In this document: positions 24,101 through 33,991 of the stretch, in pieces
Layout of the letters: the number at the start of each line of letters is the position of its first letter
Position numbering within the stretch: the first letter of the stretch is position 1
Notes under the pieces: generated by a model
What the model was told of the DNA's origin: nothing
Databases searched by the model: none
Seen by the model: the letters and a program-made list of their open reading frames with translations, nothing else
NCBI GenBank assembly: GCA_900169235.1
Contig: FWCC01000173.1
Location: 1 to 64,000, forward strand
Length of the DNA: 64,000 nucleotides
Direction: 5' to 3'
From: Zarea fungicola
Taxonomy: Eukaryota; Ascomycota; Sordariomycetes; Hypocreales; Cordycipitaceae
Program-made: the position numbers and the translations under genes

Positions 24101-26311
24101 CATTCTCCAACGCTCCTGGCTTGGGGACAAGCAGCCGGGATAAGGGATCTCGAAAAGGCTGAGAATGCATGGGATGTCGCAATGAGAGCAGGTATTCCAT
24201 GGCTAGCCGAATTTCAGTTGGGAGGTGACGTGATATCAGTGGACACTGTTATAACTGCGGCGGGGGACGGCTTAGCTGGGTGGAATTCCCTGAGAAGACT
24301 CGTCAAAAACAGTGCCGTTCTTTTTAGTGAAGGAGCCATCCGCGCAATTGTGCGGCACTTCGATCGGGAGATGATTCGATTATTGCTTCACCATCACGGT
24401 GCAACTGTCAACGCTGTTACATTGCTAACAGAAGCTATAATGAATCGTGCATACGGCAGATTCGTTGTGGATTTACTGCTTGAAACTAAACCGAGGTTCG
24501 ATGTCACTGCCACGTTGGTAAGATTGGTGGCCCAGAACGACGTTAGCGGCCAAGATATCATTGAATTACTCTTACGTTACGAAGGGGCCAATTTCCAAGA
24601 AGATGCAGTGGTGGCAGTAGCACAAAGATTTGACCAGGAGGTGGTAAGGGTTATGTTAAGCTCAAGAGACAACTTCAAAGTGACTGAGGACATATTTGAA
24701 GCGGCAGTAAAAAACCGGGGGAGTGGTGACGAAATTATTACACTCTTGCTGGAGCAGGACCAAGCCTTCCCAGTTACAGAGACGATGGTCTGGGCAGTTC
24801 TTACGATCAACAGCCAGAGGATGGCTGCTCTTCTTGAGAGACGATGCGAAGACCTTGAGATTACAGACACCATGATCCGTAACATTGCTAAAAGCTGTAA
24901 CAATGAAGTGCTAGGACTTCTCCTCAATGGTCGAGGAGGGGAGGTCACCGTCACAGAGGATGTTCTTAAGACAGCGGCGAGATACAACTACGAAGTACTG
25001 AACCTGCTACTGAATCACTGTGGCAGCGATGCTGTCATTACAGAGGCAATACTCGTAGCGACAGTGATCAACGTACAGGACTGCGAGGAAGCATTAACAG
25101 AACTCCTAAGCTATCAAGGAAGCAAGATTACAATCACAGAGGGGGTATTTGTAGCAGCAGCAAGAAAGAGATGGAAAGAAAGCATAATGGAACTACTTCT
25201 AAACTACCAAGGAAGTACAACCACAATTACAGAGAGTGTATTAATAGCGGCAGCGCTGAACCAAAGGGGAGGCGTAGAAGTAATGCGACTACTTCTAGAC
25301 CATCGACAAAACGAGGTCATAATCACAGAGGTGGTAATAGTTGCAGCATTGAAGGGCGACTCGGAGGTAATGCGACTGCTTCTAGGTCGCCGGAAGAATG
25401 AGGTCAGAATTACGGATGGGATTTTGGTGGCAATGGCAAATGGTGATCGTTGTTTCGAAGAGGAATTATTAAACCACCGTCACGGAAACAAGGTTGAAAT
25501 TACAGAGGAAATTTTGATCGCCGCAGCAAAAGAGTACTGGCGACGCAAGCAAGTGATTCAACTACTTCTAGCCTCCCGGCAAAACGAGATCAGACTTACG
25601 GAGACGGTATTGGTGCAGGCCGCTCATTGTCAAGGTGGTGATGAGGTATTGAAACTACTTCTCGATCATCAGGACATTCAAATTACAATTACGGCGGAGG
25701 TGATAGGGGCAGCAGCGGAGAATGAAGATTGTGGCAACGAAATACTGAAGTTGCTTCTAGACCATCCAAAGAACGAGGGTATACTTACAGAGAAGGTGGT
25801 GATAGCAGCAGCGGGGAACAAAACGTGGGGCAAGGACATACTGAAACTTCTTCTGAGCTGCTGGCAGAACAAGATTGTAGTTACAGAAGCGGTGCTAATA
25901 GCGGCAACGGCGAATCGACATTGTGGCAATGAAGTACTGCAATTGCTTCTAAACCATCGGCAGAACGAAGTCATACTTACAGAGAAAGTGATAATAGCGG
26001 CATTGGGGAACGAAAGATTGTGCGAGGAAATACTGAAACTTCTTCTGGACTGCTGTCAGAACGGGATTGTAGTTACAGAGGCGGTCCTAATGGCGGCAGT
26101 ACAAAATTACCATTCTGGCGTACACTTAAGGAATTTGCTTTTAGGCCGCGGAGATGAGATTCAGATTATAGAGCAAGTTCTGGACACAGCGTTGTTCAAC
26201 GATCAGGCCAACGATAATCTTAAACTGCTTCTGCGAAACATCAGGCGTACGGGGTCGGCGATGAGCAAAGAAACCCTAAGGCGGTTCGAAGGCCGAGTCG
26301 GCAGAGCTTAA
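21183..26311 (+). CDS. NLR-like protein: alpha/beta hydrolase / NACHT / ankyrin-like repeats
   Basis: Six exons (21183-21574, 21673-21898, 21949-22005, 22057-22329, 22385-22634, 22689-26311) encode about 1,606 residues. The intron at 22006-22056 is of the GC-AG type. Residues about 130-390 are an alpha/beta-hydrolase domain (IIAVTGLAGHAFGSW, nucleophile elbow GHSLGG near 215), like the lipase-like N-terminal domains of fungal NLRs. A NACHT domain follows, with Walker A GSAGQGKTT near 457 and Walker B CVLDALDECQ near 557. About 20 repeats of roughly 33 residues follow, each like VTEAVLIAAA...EVLKLLLDHRQNE, a divergent ankyrin-like unit known from fungal NLRs. Predicted role: an intracellular receptor in which ligand binding by the repeats triggers NACHT oligomerisation and activates the hydrolase. 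The last junction skips an in-frame TGA. Degenerate repeats continue past the stop. Confidence 0.88.
24360..26230 (+). repeat. Ankyrin-like repeat array of the second NLR-like gene
   Basis: About 20 units of roughly 95-100 bp share a TTACAGAGG..GTA core and the protein pattern ITExVLxAAAxN followed by EVLxLLLxHRxNEV. Similarity between units is higher in the second half (about 25100-26110) than the first, so the 3' half has been duplicated or homogenised more recently. Confidence 0.85.
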
Positions 26312-26905
26312 TAGGAGCTAGTTTGGAATAAACACAATGCGAATGGAAATCATTTAATGCGTGATGGGTTCTTACAGCTGGAAAGTGTAATGACATAGTG
26401 ATGATGGAGAGACTTCTAAAATATCGAGAAAAGGAGACCATGATCCCAGTGATCGTACTCAAGGCAGCTGTAGGACATAGAAGAGCTGAGTAAACAATGA
26501 GACTGCTTCTACACTACCGGGAACAACGATTGCAATTACAGAGTATGCCGTGATAGCGGTGGTAATAAATTACGGAATAGGCTAGAAAATAAATGAACTA
26601 CTTCTACACCGTCTGCAAAGGGCGGTCATAACTGCGGATGGTGGGTTGGTAGCGGCGGCCAACGACACAGAAAAGTGGTCCGACCCGAGCATCCTAAAGT
26701 TGCTTCTAGATCAGGGCAAAGCGATAACAACTGCAGACCGTATCTTTACTACAGCAACAGGAAAAAAAACAAAGCAGAAAACAATAATAACATTGCTTCT
26801 GGAACCGTCAGCAAAACAAAATCATACCTCCTAGACAGAGTGCTTAAGGCAGACGTAGAAAATAAAGGACGGGGCAAGGAAATACTCAAACTGCTAACAA
26901 ATTAA
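26312..26905 (+). pseudogene. Decayed extension of the NLR repeat array
   Basis: Past the TAA at 26309-26311 the same repeat text continues in broken frames. Recognisable pieces include MERLLKYREKE..VIVLKAAVGHRR near 26400-26490, an intact stretch at 26646-26834 (MVAAANDTEKW...ILKLLLDQGKAITTADRIF), and a last piece ending KEILKLLTN and a stop at 26905. Several stops and frame changes separate them. The receptor apparently once had six or so more repeats, or these are leftover units after a truncation. It is not predicted to be translated. Confidence 0.75.
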
Positions 26906-27529
26906 GTATATGCCCTTCGCTAGGAGCTGGGTTTAAAAGCAAACTCACTTCTAGATAAACAGTTGTATGTGATGTTTCTTTCGGGAATTGAAGAATCATA
27001 ATGGGTGCAGATGGCGCCAGCTAAGATAACTACGCAGCAAAAGTCCCCCTGCATGTTCAGAATTGTGTTGAGCATTTCGCTTATCTAGTGCTTCCCTAAT
27101 TCAATTTTAAATGAGGCAATCACTGTTCAAGACATCGCTCTCATGTGCCGATGTGTTTTACTGATATAGTTTAGAACTGTTCTGCTACAGCGAGTTCCTT
27201 GCCTTTAACTTAACCTCCCAAGGGCTAAAATCTCCGCTGCCGGTGAAGGCGCAGGTAATATAGGTAATTGAAATGTATTAAGACAAACTGACTAACTAGA
27301 GAAGTTTGGCAGTGAGTTAGGCGTACCGGAGCTCTACAGGTAGGTGGCGTCAAGGCTGCGGTCATGTCCAATTGTGCGTGATTTTTGGGTTTGCTGGCCA
27401 AGTGAGTATCCGACTACGACAGGAGTGGAAGAGAGGTGCTATGGATAGTTCACCAGTAGGATTGCGGCCGATTAAGTATATTATTCTTTTACTTAAACTG
27501 TATTCGTCTACTTCGTATAGATTCTAGCT
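26906..27529. other. Intergenic, no gene seen
   Basis: 624 bp between the repeat relic and the 3' end of the epoxide-hydrolase gene. No frame or repeat of note. Confidence 0.5.
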
Positions 27530-28584
27530 CTAGAACTTGTCTTGCAGCCAGCCTTTCACAGCGACCAGCCACTCGTCCGGCTTCTCTCTCAGTATCCAGT
27601 GACCGCTGTCAATAACGGCGCCAGTGTAGTCGGCACAGAGAGGCTTGGTAACTAGATCGCCAAGAACAGCCGGGGTAGGGGCATCCCTGGCGCCACCAAT
27701 AAAGAGAACTGGGATGGTCAGCTTAAAACGTGCCGCGTCCAGCGTCTTCTCGTGGTTCCAGTGAGTATTCTCCGTCATTGCGCGATACCAGCCCAGCTTT
27801 CCATTGAAGCCATCGTCTTTCCATTTGCGGAGCAACTCGGCCTTGGCAGCCGGTGTAATGAACGAGGCCTGTTCGACGTGTCGGTCTTGTGTAAGCCACT
27901 CCTTAAGCTTACCGGTGGGTGTGAAATCAGTCTGGTAAATCGAGTTAGACAGAGGAACAAAAAAAAACGCAAAAAGCCATTTTATCTTTTGGCAAATGAA
28001 AAACTCCTTACCTTCGAGATGCTGGCATCCTCGGCAAAGAGAAGAGAGAAGAACGAATCAATGTGTTCTTCTATGACAGTCGATGCGCCGGGGGATACAA
28101 AAAAGCCCCAGTACCCGAGCGGCTCGTAGCCTAGCACACCCTTCATCTGGGCGTTTACCGCATCCAGATCCAGCTCCCTCGGTTCGCGATACGCAACACT
28201 GGTGACGACGAGGCCAATCACCCGCTCGGGCTGCCAGTTGGTAAAGCGGCCGGCGAGGTACGCGCCCCAGTCGTGACCAATGACAATAACCTTGGGTGAC
28301 CCTTCGGCGTCAAGAACGTCGGAAACATCCTGGGATTGACCTTTGCTGTTATACGCCTCGCCGTCTACGGGCTTGGAGGTGGCGCCGTAGCCGAGCAGGT
28401 CAGGGGCGATGCAGGTGTGGCCCAGAGCCTCAAACGCTTTGATTTGTTCGGACCACATGTCGGCATACTCTGGGAAGCCGTGCAGGAAGAGGAGAGTCTC
28501 CTTGTCGCCCTTTTTGGCTGAGACATAGTAGCTGTACGTGTAGCCACGGGTGGTGATGACAGTCTTGTAGGTTGTAGAATCCAT
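27530..28584 (-). CDS. Soluble epoxide hydrolase-like alpha/beta hydrolase
   Basis: Two exons (28012-28584 and 27530-27931) joined by a GTAAGG...ACCAG intron give about 324 residues. The sequence has LLFLHGFPEYADMWSEQI (HGFPE oxyanion-hole motif), the nucleophile elbow VIGHDWGA with the aspartate typical of epoxide hydrolases and haloalkane dehalogenases, a cap region, and near the end VIDSGHWILREKP, which carries the catalytic histidine. The expected job is hydrolysis of an epoxide to a diol, probably in the cytosol, since no signal peptide is present. HGFPE and length favour epoxide hydrolase over dehalogenase. A role in the P450 cluster 8 kb away is possible but unsupported; housekeeping genes lie between. 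Confidence 0.88.
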
Positions 28585-29235
28585 TTTTTATGTATGATTC
28601 CAATTTGCAAAAGGTCTGTATAGAGGTAGCCAGTCAATTGATCCTAGCCACTGAACCGTCTTTATAGCTCTTCGACTCGTATGAGCTGTCAAGGCAGCTG
28701 CCCCAGTCCGATATCTCCAGGATTTCGTAAACAGATGATTCCAATTGCTTGTATTGCGTGCTAGTACACTAGACTGTGGAAATGATAAGGGACCAGGCGC
28801 GGGGGTGACGGATGCTCCATAATCGCCGCCAGGTGCATTGAGGCTAGCGTCGCGGCATCTGTATAGTAATCACACCCGCTCGGTAGTAAGCGGTTTCCTG
28901 TTGTAAATACAAGCTATGCCCCGTCGATTTTAATTTATTGTTGTCCCGCAATTTGTTATCTGATCTACGATTATTAGTAGGTAGGATGTGCATCGTGTCC
29001 GAGATCACCTCAGCTCTTGGCATACACAAACTCCGTCCTTGCACATCAGCACGTAGTGAGTCATGACGGTTGCCAAATTATATGTAAACCTTGGTATTCA
29101 TGTAATGCCGCAAAAAAAAAAAAAAAAAAAANNAAAAAAAAAAAAAAAAAGAGAGATAGGGAGGTAATATATAGTTTCATAATGTCTTGTTCATGCTTCT
29201 AATTTGTCACCTTTGATCCGGTCGGCCAACTCACG
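28585..29235. other. Intergenic with poly-A run and two unresolved bases
   Basis: No gene seen. At 29112-29150 an A homopolymer is interrupted by NN (29132-29133), so the assembly is uncertain there. The homopolymer length should not be trusted. Confidence 0.8.
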
Positions 29236-30630
29236 CTACTCTCTCGACTTGTTCACTGTCTTCTGGGCAACAATCATGAGATTTCGTGGCGAGACTTTGA
29301 CATTGAAAATGGGAACCACATCCACTTCTTGTATGCCGTCCCTCTCGGTCAGGAACGTGTAGCGGTCTACGGCAATGATGCTCTCCACGACTTTGCAGCA
29401 CAAGACGCTCAGTGTCCACAAGATGGCAATGCGCCCTTCCCAGTTCCTGTACTTTTCCTCGTAGTTTTGCAGCTGCTCATCAGTCGGGCGCTTCTTCTCG
29501 TCGACTTGCAAACAATTCATCGCTCGTCGCGCAAACGCAGTGAAATTGACCATGTCGCCTTTACGAATGCCCCAGGCAGGCCGCTCGCCGTCACCGGTAG
29601 AGACTTGGATGCCGTGATCAACCAGGACCTTTTCCAGAATGGCGCGGTACAGGCGCCTGCGTCCAAACACAGATGTCTCGCCGGGCTCCGGCCGCGCCCA
29701 GTTGTTTGGTGCCTGGCACCCCGTCATCAGCGCCGTGGGGCTCAGCGTGACATGCCTCACGCGAAGGGCCGCGCTGATCGGAAATCCATCCGGACAGGCG
29801 TCGGATCGCGGCACAATGTGGTTGTAGCAGCACCCCACCACGGCGAGGGCGTCCATGCAGGGCATCGTAGTAAAGTAGCGCACCATGTGCTCGGAGAGGT
29901 TGCCGCAGGCGTGCAGGCCGACCAGGATGCACTTCTCCCCGGCCGCCCAGTCCTGGATGCGGTGCGCCAGGGCGGATGTGCCGTCGATCCAGTGCGCCAT
30001 GTGCGTGAGCCGGCGCGGCGGAACGCCCAGCGCGGTCGCAAAGTCTTGGGAGCCCGCTATTTGGGAGTCGCTGCCGTCAATGGCGAGGACCTGGAGCTCG
30101 GGGAATAAATGCGCGAGGGTGATGGAGAGGTAGCCCTGTCCGGAGCCCATGTCGACGACTCGTGTGATGCCTCGAGCCTCGCACATGTCATGGATAAAGT
30201 GCGCCGCCCGTGCAACTTCAGCCGTTTTTTTGGTCTTCATCCGCGTTTGTAAAGCTTCCGGTAGATTCACAGTCGGTCCAGGCCGTTGCACGCGAGGGAG
30301 AGCCAGGGCTTTGAGTGTAGAGAGCCAGTGGCGAAGTGACTCGGGACGGCTACATAGAAGGCGACGTTCTGTATCCCCGTAGAAATCTATATTGGATTCA
30401 TCATCTTCTTCAATGCTGTCGATGAGATCCTGCTGCGCAAGTCGATGGTCTGGCCACCGCGACCACCATTCCGTCCACTCAGATGGTAGGCCTGCCCAGG
30501 CGTCATGGATCAAGGCATCGTTGACGTGGATGCCACCCGTGATTTGGCGGACTAGAGGGGTTTCAACGAAGTCGCACAGGTCGTCTGTGTATTTTTGCAA
30601 GTTTTTATATGCGCTTGGCAGGTCCAGCAT
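29236..30630 (-). CDS. METTL25-like methyltransferase
   Basis: A single exon of 464 residues starting at ATG 30630. An N-terminal helical region of about 130 residues is followed by an S-adenosylmethionine-binding Rossmann domain: MKTKKTAEVARAAHFIHDM, then VVDMGSGQGYLSITLA (motif I) near residue 170, IDGSDSQI (acidic end of strand 2), and LVGLHACGNLSEH with VGCCYNHI near 260. The CCYN and HACG motifs are characteristic of METTL25/RRNAD1-type proteins, which contain a methyltransferase-12-like fold. Their substrates in fungi are not settled, so none is given. The gene is divergent from the Brf1 gene across about 1 kb and looks like a conserved housekeeping locus. Two hydrophobic stretches near the C-terminus are probably core strands. 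Confidence 0.85.
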   Translation of the reverse strand: MLDLPSAYKNLQKYTDDLCDFVETPLVRQITGGIHVNDALIHDAWAGLPSEWTEWWSRWPDHRLAQQDLIDSIEEDDESNIDFYGDTERRLLCSRPESLRHWLSTLKALALPRVQRPGPTVNLPEALQTRMKTKKTAEVARAAHFIHDMCEARGITRVVDMGSGQGYLSITLAHLFPELQVLAIDGSDSQIAGSQDFATALGVPPRRLTHMAHWIDGTSALAHRIQDWAAGEKCILVGLHACGNLSEHMVRYFTTMPCMDALAVVGCCYNHIVPRSDACPDGFPISAALRVRHVTLSPTALMTGCQAPNNWARPEPGETSVFGRRRLYRAILEKVLVDHGIQVSTGDGERPAWGIRKGDMVNFTAFARRAMNCLQVDEKKRPTDEQLQNYEEKYRNWEGRIAILWTLSVLCCKVVESIIAVDRYTFLTERDGIQEVDVVPIFNVKVSPRNLMIVAQKTVNKSRE

Positions 30631-31614
30631 TGCGCATATTCAAGATGTAGGTGCCATTTTTCTGGCAGGCATTTTTTGCTCTTTGGCTGGTGTATTGTGT
30701 GGGCCAAGCCATAGCAGTTGGGAGCCTATTTCATCACGACTAATACGGCTTTAATTACTCTGAATAATTCAGCGAGAGTTTTCTTTTTCTTGTCCTTGAA
30801 TTGAGTTTTTTTTTTCCCCTTGAAAAAGAAAATTGTCTTCAAAAGTGTCAAAGAGTTGTTTGTGCACGTTAATTATAGAGGCTGCTGCCAGCGTCAAGAC
30901 CACAGAACAAGTTCTCCTAAGCGGCTGACAGATTGCTACATGTACATTACATAAATGCTTAAAATTATTCCTGCAGCTCTTCAAAAACTCTCAATCACTT
31001 TGAACCAGGTTGCAAGGATAAATGCCCAAATTTCAAATTCATTCCCGTACAGGGTAGCAGTCGTCGTTGGCCACTCCATCTGTACCATACCCACAGCTTA
31101 CCGTGTACTAATATCCACAAACCCATACCGGGTGACGCGAAATAAAACGGCCATTAATATTCTAGCCAGCCCCGAAGAACAATAAGGAATGCATCAGGCC
31201 CCTTAGCAGGCCGAATTGGGATTATAAAAATCCCACCAGGCGCCGATTCGAACATTGGGCCTTGGCTCGGCTGAGATGAGTCAGCAGAAACGGAAAATCA
31301 CGAACCTTACCAGCCACGCCTCTCGCGCTGCCCCACAAAAAAGCTCTAAAATTTCTCATCGGTACACTCAAACTCAAACGGGAACGGAAGCAGAGCTCAG
31401 GTCCAATAAGGTGTAATTCAATCATCGACAACTGGCCCATGACGATATCTGCAATGCCGCCAGCGTGAATAGCCTTCCAATATCATTTTCCTGCAGATTT
31501 TAGGGTCCTAGAATCAAGATCACGCCTGGATCTTTGCCGACAGCTTAGGGGACTGTCTCAAACACAGAGTGACACACATACACTCTCACGCTCTCCGGTT
31601 GACAGTCTCTCGCC
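30631..31614. promoter_or_regulatory. Divergent intergenic region, METTL25-like / Brf1
   Basis: 984 bp between two divergent starts. Pyrimidine/purine-rich tracts occur near 30780-30830. No open frame is supported and no specific site is claimed. Confidence 0.4.
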
Positions 31615-33798
31615 ATGTCGTCCCTGCGAAAGGCTGGCCGCGAGCCTCCAAAGCCAAGATTTGCTAGACCAAACCCCGTACGGGCTATGCGCGAACGTGA
31701 AGAACGGCGGCAAGCTGCTGCAGCCGCGACACAGCAGGGGCAATCCTCATCCAGCAACAAACAGACCGGCGCAGTCGCGACGCCAGCCCGCCAGCAATGT
31801 CCCAACAAGGCCTGTCCCAAGCCCAATGTCGTCGATGGCACTTGTCAGACTTGTGGTCGTGTCGCTGATGATAGTAACATTGTTGCCGAAGTCCAGTTTG
31901 GCGAGACCTCGTCCGGTGCAGCCATGGTCCAGGGCTCCTACATTGGCGCGGACCAAGCCGGTGTTCGCAGCATGGGCCCGGCCTTTCGCAGAGTAGGTGG
32001 CTCGGAAGATCGAGAAAAGAGCATTCGGGAAGCGCGAGGCTTGATGCAGGGTTACGCACAGCAGCTCAACGTGTCCGATAGTCTGGTCGTTGCTGGAACC
32101 CAGGTCTTCAAGCTCGCGTCTGGCGCCAACTTTATCCAGGGCCGCACTCTTGCCAGTGTCGCCGCCGTCTGTCTCTACGCCGCATGCAGAGCGGAACCCC
32201 CATGCAAAGTCATGCTCATTGACTTGGCCGATTTGGTGCAGCTCAACGTCTTCAAGCTTGGCCGCATCTTCAAGAAGCTCAACGAAGTCGTGCCAATCGG
32301 CAACGACGGCCTGATCCCCGTCTACCCCGAGGACCTCATCTGGCGATTCGCAACCAAGATGGAATTTCGCCAAGAAACCGCCAAAGTCGCCGAAGACGCT
32401 GTCCGACTTGTGAAGCGCATGAGTCGAGATTGGATGGTCATGGGACGCCGGCCATCAGGCATCTGCGGCGCCTGCCTGCTCATGGCTGCGCGAATGCACA
32501 ACTTTCGCCGCACAGTGCGCGAAGTCGTCTACATTGTCAAGGTTACAAACCACACCATTCAGAACCGTTTGCAAGAATTCAACGTGACCGAATCCAGTCA
32601 GATGTCGGTGGAAGACTTTTTGAAGCAAGACTTTTTAGAGAGTTCTCATGACCCGCCATCTTTTTATAAGAAATCCGACGACTACAGAACACAACAAGAA
32701 GAAAAGGCCAAGAAGAGAAGGCGGGACTTGGGAGAGGACGACGACGAGACGAATGCCCTTGCTCCACCTGCACCTGTGGTGCGGACAAGAAGAGGCACGG
32801 ATGCGGGTGCTGATCTGTCCAGCGCACCTCAGCTAAAATTTCGTCGCGATGCCGATGGCTTTATTATTCCGCCCCTCCCTTCCCAAATTCCTAAAGACAT
32901 GCCCAAGATTCCCCTTCGAGAAGAAGCTACAGAAGAAGATGAAGAAGCCGAAGACGAAGACGAAAGTCTGAAGAAGCTTGCCAGCGAATTCGGTGATGCC
33001 CTCGACGAAGAGATGGAAAAGGATGATGGAGCGGGCGCCTCTGGAAAAGGCAAAAAGAAGAAGGCTCAGCTTCCCATCAACGAGGAGTGGGAAGAAGACG
33101 AACAAGATCTAGAGGGTCAGATTGAGGAAATTTTCAACGACCCGCTCACCTACGAACACGCCCTCGCCTACTCCAACGCCGAACAGCGCGCGCGCATTCA
33201 CTCGTCCTGGGCTCTGCAACAACGGCCGCTAAAAGAAGTATCCATGTCCGTGGACATTGACGAAGACGAATTCGCCGATGACCCGGAAGTGCGCAACTGC
33301 CTCTTATCCGCCGAAGAGGCCCAGATTAAAGAGATGATCTGGGTCAACCAAAACAAGGAGTGGCTGCGCCAGCACCAAGAAAAGGTCTTTCGCCGCAAAG
33401 TCGAGGCTGAGAGGCCCAAGCAGACGCGCCGACGCAGAAAGCGCGCGCGCATGGGCGAGGGCCAAACCAGCCCAGCAAGCTCGGCCGCGGAGGCTGCGGT
33501 CGGCGTCGCCAAGGACCGCGCCTGGTCGAAGCGTATCAACTACGACGCCATCCGCAGCATCTTTGATGTACCAGACGTTGGCGGGCTCGGTTCCGCGGCT
33601 ACAAGTCGCAAGACGAGTCTCGCGGGTAGTACCCTTGGCGGCGACGACGACGACGAAGCGCCCGAAGATAGTGACACGGGCGAAGACAATGCAGAGGAGG
33701 ATGAAGAGGCGCGGCACGGCCACCATGGTGACTATGAGGGCTTTGCTGAGGATGACGACAACCCGGATATGGATGAAGAATACGGACTAGAGGAGTAA
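31615..33798 (+). CDS. brf1: TFIIIB subunit Brf1 (RNA polymerase III initiation factor)
   Basis: A single exon of 727 residues from ATG 31615. A basic N-terminus precedes a zinc ribbon at about residues 62-83 (CPNKACPKPN...CQTCG). Two TFIIB-like cyclin folds follow: SIREARGLMQGYAQQL...LASVAAVCLYAACR and VRLVKRMSRDW...GRRPSGICGACLLMAARMHNF. The C-terminal half is highly charged and contains a conserved Brf1 homology segment (EEIFNDPLTYEHA...EVRNCLLSAEEAQIKEMIW), which contacts TBP. Brf1 with TBP and Bdp1 recruits RNA polymerase III to tRNA and 5S genes in the nucleus. Order, length and motifs all match, and nothing looks damaged. It is an essential gene and serves as a landmark separating ordinary chromosome from the P450 region to the right. 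Confidence 0.96.
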   Translation: MSSLRKAGREPPKPRFARPNPVRAMREREERRQAAAAATQQGQSSSSNKQTGAVATPARQQCPNKACPKPNVVDGTCQTCGRVADDSNIVAEVQFGETSSGAAMVQGSYIGADQAGVRSMGPAFRRVGGSEDREKSIREARGLMQGYAQQLNVSDSLVVAGTQVFKLASGANFIQGRTLASVAAVCLYAACRAEPPCKVMLIDLADLVQLNVFKLGRIFKKLNEVVPIGNDGLIPVYPEDLIWRFATKMEFRQETAKVAEDAVRLVKRMSRDWMVMGRRPSGICGACLLMAARMHNFRRTVREVVYIVKVTNHTIQNRLQEFNVTESSQMSVEDFLKQDFLESSHDPPSFYKKSDDYRTQQEEKAKKRRRDLGEDDDETNALAPPAPVVRTRRGTDAGADLSSAPQLKFRRDADGFIIPPLPSQIPKDMPKIPLREEATEEDEEAEDEDESLKKLASEFGDALDEEMEKDDGAGASGKGKKKKAQLPINEEWEEDEQDLEGQIEEIFNDPLTYEHALAYSNAEQRARIHSSWALQQRPLKEVSMSVDIDEDEFADDPEVRNCLLSAEEAQIKEMIWVNQNKEWLRQHQEKVFRRKVEAERPKQTRRRRKRARMGEGQTSPASSAAEAAVGVAKDRAWSKRINYDAIRSIFDVPDVGGLGSAATSRKTSLAGSTLGGDDDDEAPEDSDTGEDNAEEDEEARHGHHGDYEGFAEDDDNPDMDEEYGLEE

Positions 33799-33991
33799 TA
33801 ATACCGGCCTGCTTCCTTGGGAGATTTCTGTGGAGTAGTCGGCGTTTCTGGCGGGCAATAATTTTGCCTTTAAACACATTAGAACAACGGGGATATGGCT
33901 ACCGTCCATTGTAATAGCTGGTAGAATTAATTACATTTAAAAATCTTCCCTGCAACGTGCCGGCGACCTGGATGCCCGTAACATGTTGTCA

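Noticed and set aside
29329..30133. Long plus-strand frame (259 residues) opposite the METTL25-like gene
   Set aside because: Shadow of the G+C-rich coding strand; the minus frame has clear methyltransferase motifs.
31747..32373. 208-residue frame opposite Brf1
   Set aside because: Antisense shadow of a conserved gene; no motif.
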